A DNA stretch of 49,701 nucleotides from Mycobacterium sp. GA-1841 (GTDB lineage Bacteria; Actinomycetota; Actinomycetes; Mycobacteriales; Mycobacteriaceae): NCBI RefSeq assembly GCF_001954135.1, contig NZ_MBEQ01000044.1:1-49701 (forward strand). Reading direction: 5' to 3'. Positions within the stretch are counted from its first letter, which is position 1. The number at the start of each line of letters is the position of its first letter. The notes under the pieces were generated by a model. It had not been told where the DNA came from, did not search any database, and saw nothing but the letters and a program-made list of their open reading frames with translations. Of the stretch, positions 15,756-22,390 are shown piece by piece. A program made the translations under genes and the position numbers.

Positions 15756-17011
15756 CCGGCGCTGACACCCAGACCACGGTACTGCGCGCCGCCCGGTGGG
15801 TGGACGTCGCCGGCGGCGAGGTCCGGTCCCCGGCCGTCGTGGTCGTCGAGGGTAATCGCATCACGGCAATCAATCCCGAAGCCCCACTGCCGGATTCGGC
15901 CACGACCATCGATCTGGGCGATGTCACGCTGCTGCCCGGCCTGATGGACATGGAACTGAACCTGTTGATCGGCGGACCGGGCAATCCCAACGGGCTGCCG
16001 ACCCCGATGCACGGCGTCCAGGACGACCCGGCGTACCGGACGCTGCGCGGGGCGGTCAATGCCCGCACCACGCTGGAGGCCGGGTTCACCACCGTGCGCA
16101 ACCTGGGCCTGATGGTCAAGACCGGCGGCTACCTGCTCGACGTCGCGCTACAGCGGGCGATCGACCAGGGCTGGCATCAAGGTCCCCGCATCTATCCGGC
16201 CGGCCACGCCGTCACGCCCTACGGCGGGCACCTGGACCCCACGGTGTTCCAGCGGCTGGCGCCGGGCATCATGCCGTTGTCGGTCGCCGAGGGCATCGCC
16301 AACGGTGTCCCCGACGTGATCGCGTGTGTGCGTTACCAGATCCGCCACGGCGCCAAGCTGATCAAGGTGTCGGCCTCCGGCGGCGTGATGTCCCACAGCA
16401 CCGCGCCGGGTGCCCAGCAGTACTCCGATGCTGAATTCGCCGCGATCGCCGACGAGGCCCACCGCGCCGGGGTGAAAGTCGCCGCGCACGCCGTCGGGGA
16501 CAGTGCCATCCAGGCCTGCATCCGGGCCGGTATCGACTGCATCGAACACGGCTTCCTGGCCAGCGACGAGACGATCCAGATGATGGTCGACCACGGCACG
16601 TTCCTGGTCTCCACCACATATCTCACCGATGCGATGGCCATCGACCGGATCGCGCCGGAGTTGCGCAAGAAGGCGCTCGACGTGTTTCCGCGGGCAAAGT
16701 CCATGCTGCCCAAGGCAATTGCCGCCGGGGTACGCGTCGCGTGCGGCACCGATGCGCCGGCGATCCCCCACGGCGAGAACGCCAAGGAGCTGTGCGCACT
16801 CGTCGAGCGCGGCATGACCCCGATGCAGGCTCTGCAGGCCGCCACGATGGTGTCTGCCGACCTGGTCGACGCCGCCGATGAACTGGGCCAACTGGCCCCG
16901 GGCTACCTGGCCGACGTCATTGCCGTGACCGGCGATCCCAGTGTGGACATCGCCACGACGCTCGACGTCCGGTTCGTGATGAAGGACGGCAGCGTCGTCA
17001 AACGCTGTTGA
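15752..17011 (+). CDS. Imidazolonepropionase-like amidohydrolase with altered metal motif
   Basis: A 419-residue protein of the Amidohydro_1 (prolidase/imidazolonepropionase-like) group. Late metal and catalytic landmarks are present: AKLIKVSASGG with the Lys that is normally carboxylated (about 208), AAHAVGDSA (about 246), CIEHGF (about 267) and ACGTDAPAIPHG with the Asp (about 331). But the first-strand motif, normally D-x-H-x-H after PGL-D, reads LMDMELN, so Glu68 and Asn70 stand where both histidines belong. That predicts a changed metal site (perhaps mononuclear) or loss of ordinary hydrolysis. The GTG start overlaps the preceding stop. It may hydrolyse an amide, lactone or ring product in this pathway, which is inference. 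Confidence 0.8.
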   Translation: MTGADTQTTVLRAARWVDVAGGEVRSPAVVVVEGNRITAINPEAPLPDSATTIDLGDVTLLPGLMDMELNLLIGGPGNPNGLPTPMHGVQDDPAYRTLRGAVNARTTLEAGFTTVRNLGLMVKTGGYLLDVALQRAIDQGWHQGPRIYPAGHAVTPYGGHLDPTVFQRLAPGIMPLSVAEGIANGVPDVIACVRYQIRHGAKLIKVSASGGVMSHSTAPGAQQYSDAEFAAIADEAHRAGVKVAAHAVGDSAIQACIRAGIDCIEHGFLASDETIQMMVDHGTFLVSTTYLTDAMAIDRIAPELRKKALDVFPRAKSMLPKAIAAGVRVACGTDAPAIPHGENAKELCALVERGMTPMQALQAATMVSADLVDAADELGQLAPGYLADVIAVTGDPSVDIATTLDVRFVMKDGSVVKRC

Positions 17012-17062
17012 CCGGCGGTGCGCTAGCGTCGAGTTGACGCGCGTGTGGCAGGAGACGAGAAC

Positions 17063-17515
17063 ATGGACCTCACCGAGAACACCCTGTGGTGGCTCAAGCA
17101 GGCGTTCTACTTCTCGCTGACCGAGGTGAACGAGTCGGTCAAGGAGCACGGCGTCACCACCGCCCAGATCGGTGTCCTGCGTCAGCTGACCAGCCAGCCG
17201 GGCCTGTCCGGCGCCGAGCTGGCCCGCCGGCTGCTGATCACGCCCCAAGGCGTGCAACTCGCGCTCACCGCGTTGGAGAAGCGGGGCCTGGTCGAGCGCA
17301 AGCAGGACCCCCAGCACGGGCGGATCCTGCAGGTCTTCCTCACCGATGAAGGCCGGGCGGTGGCCTCGGCCGTCGTCGCCGATGCCGTCGCCGCCCATGA
17401 GCGAGTATTCGGCGTACTCAGTGACGACGAGCAGGAGCAGCTGAAGACGCTCCTGCGCCGGGTGATCGAACAAGGTACGGGCCACACCCCGCACTCCGAT
17501 CACATCGACCAGTAA
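17063..17515 (+). CDS. MarR-family transcriptional regulator
   Basis: A 150-residue winged-helix regulator. TTAQIGVLRQL (about residues 33-43), LSGAELARRLLITPQGVQLAL (about 51-71) and the wing LVERKQDPQHGRILQVFLT (about 79-97) give the MarR core. MarR proteins usually repress nearby genes and are released by an aromatic or phenolic ligand. The ATG at 17063 has AGGAGA seven bases upstream, supporting it over a GTG six codons earlier. The gene sits inside the island, and an inverted repeat plus the 20-bp box lie directly downstream in the reductase promoter, so it is the best candidate to control the island. Confidence 0.9.
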   Translation: MDLTENTLWWLKQAFYFSLTEVNESVKEHGVTTAQIGVLRQLTSQPGLSGAELARRLLITPQGVQLALTALEKRGLVERKQDPQHGRILQVFLTDEGRAVASAVVADAVAAHERVFGVLSDDEQEQLKTLLRRVIEQGTGHTPHSDHIDQ

Positions 17516-17534
17516 CAACGCCTCGCTTCCGGAA

Positions 17535-17576
17535 AATATCTACCACTTGAGATTAATGACAAGTACTTGATATTGT
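17535..17576 (+). promoter_or_regulatory. Reductase promoter with inverted repeat and shared 20-bp box, copy 2
   Basis: AATATCTACCACTTG (17535-17549) and CAAGTACTTGATATT (17560-17574) form an inverted repeat matching at 12 of 15 positions with a 10-base spacer. The box AATGACAAGTACTTGATATT (17555-17574) repeats copy 1 at 18/20. ACTTGAGATT and ACTTGATATT also recur as direct repeats exactly 20 bases apart. TTGAGA (17547-17552) and TATTGT (17571-17576), 18 bases apart, could be the -35/-10; the ATG at 17585 would then be nearly leaderless. Confidence 0.6.
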
Positions 17577-17584
17577 TGGCCGCG

Positions 17585-18652
17585 ATGGAGACATCCACGA
17601 CTACGACGCCCCGCATGGAATCCGCCGACGCGATCGACGCCGACGGGTTCACCCCCGTGCGGATCAAGCAGGTGATCCGGGAGACCTCCGACGCGGTGTC
17701 CCTGGTTCTCGACATACCCGAGCCGGCCCGAGCCCGGTTCCGTTATGCGGCAGGCCAATTCATCACCATTCGGCCGAGAATCGACGGGACCGAACACCGC
17801 CGGTGCTACTCGATGTCATCGTCGCCGACCGTCGATCCCGATCTGAGGATCACCGTCAAGCGCGATCGCGACGGTCTGGTTTCCAACTGGGTCAACGACA
17901 CCGTGAGCATCGGCGACGAACTGCACGTCGCACCGCCCGAGGGCCGCTTCGTCCTCACCGCCGGCGAACGCAACGTCGTCACCTTCGCCGGCGGCAGCGG
18001 CATCACCCCCGTGTTCTCGTTGGTGCAGTCGGCACTGGCCGCCACCAGCCGCAGGACTCGGATGTTCTACGCCAACCGCAATCTCGACTCGGTGATCTTC
18101 CGAGAGGCGTTGGCCGACCTCGCCGACACCCACAGCGAGCGCCTTCAGGTTCACCATCATCTCGACGATCTGGACGGCGTCGTCTCGCCGCAACACATCG
18201 CTGACTTCATCGCCAACGACAGCCACGGGGATACCGACTATTACGTGTGCGGCCCCGCCCCGTTCATGGACACCGTCGAACGCGTCCTCCTTGACGCCGG
18301 AGTCCCCAAGCAACAGGTGCATTTGGAACGCTTCAGCGTCGCCGCGGTTCCGGTACCCGACCCGGACGAGCCCGCCGTCACCGAAGAGGTGACGATCGAA
18401 CTCGACCGCAGCACGGTCACCGCGCCCTACCGCGCGGGCAACACGCTGCTCCAGACCGCCCGACTGGCCGGCCTGAAGGCGCCGTCGTCCTGCGAAACCG
18501 GCTCGTGCGGAACGTGTATGGCGCAGATCGTGGAGGGTAGCGCGCGCATGCTCAACAACGATGCCCTCGACGATGACGAGGTGGCCGAGGGCTGGGTGGT
18601 GACGTGTCAGGCGTTGCCGACCAGTCGCACAGTGAGAGTGGTCTACGAGTGA
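17585..18652 (+). CDS. Oxygenase reductase with FAD, NAD and C-terminal plant-type [2Fe-2S] domains (KshB/Hmp-like)
   Basis: A 355-residue electron-transfer flavoprotein. The FAD domain carries RRCYSMSS (about residues 72-79), the NAD domain FAGGSGITPVFS (about 133-144) and YYVCGPAPFM (about 219), and the C-terminal ferredoxin domain CETGSCGTC (about 303-311) plus a fourth Cys in WVVTCQA. This FAD-NAD-[2Fe-2S] order is that of KshB, the reductase of 3-ketosteroid 9-alpha-hydroxylase. It takes electrons from NADH to the Rieske oxygenase. It is the only such reductase here, so it may serve both Rieske proteins. The ATG at 17585 has no clear ribosome site, consistent with the promoter placed just before it. 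The SDR gene starts one base after the stop. Confidence 0.92.
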   Translation: METSTTTTPRMESADAIDADGFTPVRIKQVIRETSDAVSLVLDIPEPARARFRYAAGQFITIRPRIDGTEHRRCYSMSSSPTVDPDLRITVKRDRDGLVSNWVNDTVSIGDELHVAPPEGRFVLTAGERNVVTFAGGSGITPVFSLVQSALAATSRRTRMFYANRNLDSVIFREALADLADTHSERLQVHHHLDDLDGVVSPQHIADFIANDSHGDTDYYVCGPAPFMDTVERVLLDAGVPKQQVHLERFSVAAVPVPDPDEPAVTEEVTIELDRSTVTAPYRAGNTLLQTARLAGLKAPSSCETGSCGTCMAQIVEGSARMLNNDALDDDEVAEGWVVTCQALPTSRTVRVVYE

Positions 18653-18653
18653 G

Positions 18654-19409
18654 GTGGCTGACGTGACGAACAGGGTGGCCGTGGTGACCGGCGGAGCTTC
18701 GGGAATGGGCGAGGCGACGTGCCACGAACTGGGCCGGCGCGGCCACAAAGTCGCCGTTCTCGACGTGAATGCCGACGCCGCGCAACGGGTTACCGACGAC
18801 CTACGGTCGGCCGGCGTCACCGCCGTCGCGGTCGGCGCCGACATCACCGATCGCACCGCGGTCGCCGATGCGTTCGGCAAGGTGCGCAGCGAACTCGGGT
18901 CCGTCGGCATCTTGGTGACCAGCGCCGGCATGTTCGGTTACGCATCGTTCGCCGACATCACCGAAGAATCGTGGTCGCAGATGATCGAGGTGAACCTGAG
19001 CGGCACCTTCCGGTGCTGTCAGGTGGCGCTGCCCGACATGGTCGACGCCGGATGGGGGCGCATCGTGATGATCTCGTCCTCGAGCGCGCAGCGCGGTACG
19101 CCGTTCGCGGCCCACTATGCCGCGTCGAAAGGGGCGCTGCTGACCTTGACGAAATCGCTGGCCCGGGAATACGCCGCGCACGGCATCACGGTCAACAACA
19201 TCCCGCCGTCGGGTATCGAGACCCCGATGCAGCATCAGTCCCAAGCGGCGGGTTACCTACCGTCCAACGAGACCATCGCCGCCAACATCCCTCTCGGGAG
19301 GTTGGGCACCGGTGCCGATATCGCAGCGGCCGTGGGCTTCTTGTGCTCAGACGAAGCCGGCTTCATCACCGGGCAGACCATCGGGGTCAACGGCGGCTCC
19401 GTGATGTAG
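18654..19409 (+). CDS. Short-chain dehydrogenase/reductase
   Basis: A 251-residue classical SDR. TGGASGMG near residue 12 is the NAD(P) glycine motif, TSAGMFGY (about 83) the stabilising N-A-G equivalent, with Ser in MISSSSAQ (about 140) and Tyr-x3-Lys in HYAASKGA (about 153). Asp in VLDVNAD after the second strand suggests NAD rather than NADP. It probably oxidises an alcohol produced in the pathway to a ketone or aldehyde. A GTG start one base after the reductase stop gives tight coupling; a second GTG three codons on is possible. It precedes the altered Rieske gene by 56 bases, with GGAGG in between. Confidence 0.88.
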   Translation: MADVTNRVAVVTGGASGMGEATCHELGRRGHKVAVLDVNADAAQRVTDDLRSAGVTAVAVGADITDRTAVADAFGKVRSELGSVGILVTSAGMFGYASFADITEESWSQMIEVNLSGTFRCCQVALPDMVDAGWGRIVMISSSSAQRGTPFAAHYAASKGALLTLTKSLAREYAAHGITVNNIPPSGIETPMQHQSQAAGYLPSNETIAANIPLGRLGTGADIAAAVGFLCSDEAGFITGQTIGVNGGSVM

Positions 19410-19465
19410 CGCTGACGTAGTCCCGGCTCGACAATTCCCAAACCACTAGTCACACGGAGGTTCAC

Positions 19466-20740
19466 ATGGCAACCAAGTGGCCCAAGCCGGCTGAGGGGTC
19501 CTGGACCGAGCACTACCCCGATCTCGGTACGGGACCGATCCCGTTCCGCGACTCCATCTCTCCGGAGTTCTACGCCTTGGAACGGGAGGCGATTTTCAAG
19601 CGGGCGTGGCTCAACGTCAGCCGGGTCGAGGAGACGCCGGAGGCCGGCAGCTACATCACCCGCCAGGTCGAAGCCGCCGATGCCTCACTGCTGCTGGTGA
19701 AGGATCACGACGGCACCGTCCGCGCCTATCACAACCTGTGCCGCCGACGCGGGCACACCGTCGTCCCCGTGGACTTCCGCGCCACCGAATTGCGCAACAC
19801 CGGAACGGAATTCGAATGCCGGCACTGCGGGTGGTGCTACGGCCTCGACGGCACCCTGAAGTCACTGCCGGATGCCGACCGCTTCACCGGCCTCGACCCC
19901 GCCGACTACGGCCTGGTTCCCGTGCACTGTGACGTCTGGGCCGGGTTCGTATTCGTCAACTTCGACCCGGAACCACGCCAAAGCCTGCGCGATTTCCTCG
20001 GCCCCATGGTCACCGCGCTCGACGACTATCCCTTCGGCAAGCTGACCGAACGTTACGACTGGGTGGCGCACAACAACAGCAACTGGAAGATCTTCGCCGA
20101 CGCCTTCCAGGAGTACTACCATGTGCCGTCACTGCACACCCAGCAGGTGCCACCGGAGGTTCGAGATCCCAACGCGGGCTTCACCTGTGGACATTTCCAG
20201 CTCGACGGACCGCACCGGCTCGTCTCGACGGCGGGGACCCGGCGCTGGCTGCTGGCGCCGGAATACATGTACCCGATCGAGCGGGCCACCCAGAGCGGTC
20301 TGGTGGGTCCGTGGCGTACCCCCGACCTCGGTGAGCTACCGATGCACGGACTCAACCCCGGCAACATCGAGCCGTGGGGGATCAGCAACTTCCAGATCTT
20401 CCCCAACATCGAGATCCTGATCTACGGCGGCTGGTACCTGCTGTACCGGTACTGGCCGACCTCGCACAACACCCACCGCTATGAGGCGTTCACCTATTTC
20501 CATCCGGCCCGTACCGTGCGCGAACGCATCGAACACGAAGTCGCCGCCGTGGTACTCAAGGAATTCGCCCTGCAGGATGCCGGCATGCTCGGCGGCACCC
20601 AGGCCGCGCTCGAGTACGACGTCATCGACGACTACCCGCTCAACGATCAGGAGATCCTGGTCCGCCATCTGCACAAGATGGCGGTCGACTGGGTCGAGGC
20701 GTATCAGCGCGACCTCGTCCCGGCGGGAGTCTCCCGATGA
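19466..20740 (+). CDS. Rieske oxygenase paralogue lacking both cluster histidines
   Basis: A 424-residue paralogue of the Rieske protein at 14159, alignable nearly end to end (shared PKPAEGSW, AIFKRAWLNV, PHRLVSTAG). The Rieske domain is changed at the metal: Cys92-x-Arg94 (LCRRRGH) replaces Cys-x-His, and Cys118-x2-Cys121 (ECRHCGWC) replaces Cys-x2-His, with an extra Cys124. The four cysteines 92, 118, 121 and 124 could form another Fe-S or Zn site, or the domain may be structural. The catalytic domain is intact: Glu216, His219 and His224 in QEYYHVPSLH, and DQEIL near the end. It may be a non-Rieske catalytic subunit fed by its paralogue, or a regulatory subunit. Its stop overlaps the next gene as ATGA. 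Confidence 0.88.
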   Translation: MATKWPKPAEGSWTEHYPDLGTGPIPFRDSISPEFYALEREAIFKRAWLNVSRVEETPEAGSYITRQVEAADASLLLVKDHDGTVRAYHNLCRRRGHTVVPVDFRATELRNTGTEFECRHCGWCYGLDGTLKSLPDADRFTGLDPADYGLVPVHCDVWAGFVFVNFDPEPRQSLRDFLGPMVTALDDYPFGKLTERYDWVAHNNSNWKIFADAFQEYYHVPSLHTQQVPPEVRDPNAGFTCGHFQLDGPHRLVSTAGTRRWLLAPEYMYPIERATQSGLVGPWRTPDLGELPMHGLNPGNIEPWGISNFQIFPNIEILIYGGWYLLYRYWPTSHNTHRYEAFTYFHPARTVRERIEHEVAAVVLKEFALQDAGMLGGTQAALEYDVIDDYPLNDQEILVRHLHKMAVDWVEAYQRDLVPAGVSR

Positions 20741-21072
20741 CGTCCCCCGGGCTGCCCAGCGCCTTCGCCGAGCTGGAGCCCTACGCCGAAACCTGGTGTC
20801 TGGCAACGGAGACCGAGCGCTGGGAACGCCGGCTTGCCAGCACCATGCCGGAGATGCACGAGTTCTATGACGCGTTCTTCCCGCGGCTGGAAGAGGCGAT
20901 CGAGTACTGCGACAAGTTTCCGCTCGACGAGATGCCCGACGACGCGATCAACCTGCTGCACCTGATCTATTCGTTGATCATGGTCGCGATGTCGGTGGAG
21001 ATCATGCACCAGCCGGCACCGACCGACTCCGCCGATGCCGTCATGGTCCGCACCGGAGATCCCTGGCCGTAA
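20737..21072 (+). CDS. Small helical protein paired with the altered Rieske protein (copy 2)
   Basis: A 111-residue homologue of the protein at 15429. The shared core is WCLATETERWERRL, then STMPEMHEFYDA, PRLEEAIEYCDKF and NLLHLIYSL. The central Cys-Asp-Lys-Phe is kept in both, so it may matter. The tail (QPAPTDSADAVMVRTGDPWP) differs. It overlaps the Rieske stop by four bases. The family is unknown to me; its constant place after a Rieske alpha subunit suggests a subunit or assembly partner. Confidence 0.75.
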   Translation: MTSPGLPSAFAELEPYAETWCLATETERWERRLASTMPEMHEFYDAFFPRLEEAIEYCDKFPLDEMPDDAINLLHLIYSLIMVAMSVEIMHQPAPTDSADAVMVRTGDPWP

Positions 21073-21101
21073 CCGCCACCGAACACGAAAGGGCACACGG
21101 A

Positions 21102-21947
21102 ATGAGTGTGTTGACCATCAACAAGCTGACCACGTCGGTGGGCGCCGAGGTTGTCGGCGTCGACCCCGAACGCCTCGGCTCCGACGACAGCCTGGGCGCC
21201 GCCATCCTGGACGCCCTCGAAGACAACGGCGTGCTGGTCTTCCACGACCTGCACCTCGACCCGGAAGCCCAAGTTGGCTTGTCGCGACGTCTCGGCGAGA
21301 TCGACCACTCCGCCGACGGTCATCATCCCGTGGCGGGCATCTACCCGATCACCCTGGACAAGACGAAGAACAAGGCGGCCGAATACCTCAAGGCCACCTT
21401 CGACTGGCATATCGACGGCTGCACGCCCACGCACGACGAATGCCCGCAGAAGGCCACGGTGCTGTCAGCGGTCGAGGTGGCCGCGCGCGGCGGGGAAACA
21501 GAGTTCGCCAACGCGTACGCGGCCTACGAATCCCTGTCCGAGAGCGAGCAAGAGCGGTACGCCACGCTACGGGTGGTGCACTCCCTGGAAGCCTCACAGC
21601 GTCGGGTCTACCCCGACCCCACCCCCGAGCAGCGCGCCCGGTGGGCCGCTCGCCCGACGCACGAGAACCCGCTGGTGTGGACCCACCGCAACGGACGAAA
21701 GTCGTTGGTGCTGGGCGCATCGGCCGACTACATCGTCGGCATGGACCGCGACGAGGGCCGGGCGCTGCTGGCCGAACTCCTCGCCCACGCCACCACACCG
21801 GACAAGGTCTACAGCCACAAGTGGTCGGTGGGTGACACCGTCATCTGGGACAACCAGGGAGTGCTGCATCGCGCCGCGCCGTATGAGCCCAACTCCCCTC
21901 GGCACATGCTGCGCACCACGGTGCTCGGTGACGAGCCGATCCAGTAG
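21102..21947 (+). CDS. TauD/TfdA-family Fe(II)/2-oxoglutarate dioxygenase
   Basis: A 281-residue dioxygenase of the TauD/TfdA family. The iron site is His-x-Asp in FDWHIDGC (about residues 102-104) with the distal His in GVLHRAAPY (about 257). Arg in RHMLRTTV (about 271) should bind 2-oxoglutarate. Such enzymes hydroxylate a carbon next to S, O, N or P and release the oxidised fragment. It follows the second Rieske/small-protein pair by 29 bases in the same direction and is the last gene of the rightward island. The presence of a second oxygenase type suggests a substrate with an ether, sulfonate or amine side chain, which is inference only. Confidence 0.9.
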   Translation: MSVLTINKLTTSVGAEVVGVDPERLGSDDSLGAAILDALEDNGVLVFHDLHLDPEAQVGLSRRLGEIDHSADGHHPVAGIYPITLDKTKNKAAEYLKATFDWHIDGCTPTHDECPQKATVLSAVEVAARGGETEFANAYAAYESLSESEQERYATLRVVHSLEASQRRVYPDPTPEQRARWAARPTHENPLVWTHRNGRKSLVLGASADYIVGMDRDEGRALLAELLAHATTPDKVYSHKWSVGDTVIWDNQGVLHRAAPYEPNSPRHMLRTTVLGDEPIQ

Positions 21948-22029
21948 GCGCTAGCACCGCGAACGTGCGCGTCTGTCGCCCGACACGCCGCGCAACAGCA
22001 ACCTTCTGCGCACGCTCGCGGGCTGCAGG

Positions 22030-22218
22030 CTAACCGCGCCGCAGTGCCGCGCGCGGGCACTCCTCGATCGCACGGGCGGCAAGCTCTTCCAACTCCGGCG
22101 GCACGGGATCGAGCTTGACGACGGAGTAGTCGTCCTCGTCGAGCTCGAACAGTTGCGGCGCGAGCTTCTCGCAGATGGCGTTGCCTTCACAGCGATCCAG
22201 GTCAACTTCGACGCGCAC
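22030..22218 (-). CDS. Single 3Fe-4S ferredoxin
   Basis: A 62-residue ferredoxin beginning VRVEVDLDRCEGNAIC. The ligands are Cys-x5-Cys (CEGNAIC, about 10-16) and a C-terminal Cys-Pro (IEECPRAAL), the three-cysteine pattern of the [3Fe-4S] ferredoxins that usually serve actinobacterial cytochromes P450. No P450 lies in the window. The GTG at 22218 is chosen because GGAGG sits five bases before it; a GTG four codons upstream overlaps that site. It converges on the TauD gene and stands at the edge of the oxygenase island, so it may feed one of the oxygenases or a distant P450. Confidence 0.88.
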   Translation of the reverse strand: MRVEVDLDRCEGNAICEKLAPQLFELDEDDYSVVKLDPVPPELEELAARAIEECPRAALRRG

Positions 22219-22238
22219 GGCAGCCTCCACAGGGTTTA

Positions 22239-22255
22239 TCCAAGTCCCATTTGGA
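22239..22255 (-). promoter_or_regulatory. Possible operator upstream of the ferredoxin gene
   Basis: TCCAA (22239-22243) and TTGGA (22251-22255) form a short inverted repeat 20 bases upstream of the ferredoxin start. The remaining 135 bases up to the WS/DGAT stop contain no gene or clear repeat. Confidence 0.25.
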
Positions 22256-22390
22256 GAAAGCCTACGTCAAGAGTCGCCGGATAGACAGGCCATACGGAAT
22301 CTCGACGCGGCCGGGCGCCCGCGACCGTGCGCCAACTGCTGACGTTTGACGGCGGGTGGGCAGCAGACACGCACGCTCGCGGCGCAGAAA

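Noticed and set aside
19466..20740. The altered Rieske motif as a sequencing error or frameshift
   Set aside because: Both changes are in-frame codon substitutions 26 residues apart, flanked by perfectly aligned sequence and a fully open reading frame; no single insertion or deletion explains them.
21967..21988. A TGTCG-CC-CGACA hairpin between tauD and the ferredoxin gene as a terminator
   Set aside because: Arms are only five bases with a two-base loop and no U-tract; too weak to list as a feature.
11400..22218. The Rieske island as a recent horizontal transfer
   Set aside because: Base composition and codon use match the flanks, and there is no integrase, transposase, tRNA or flanking repeat; only the split lipid genes hint at insertion.
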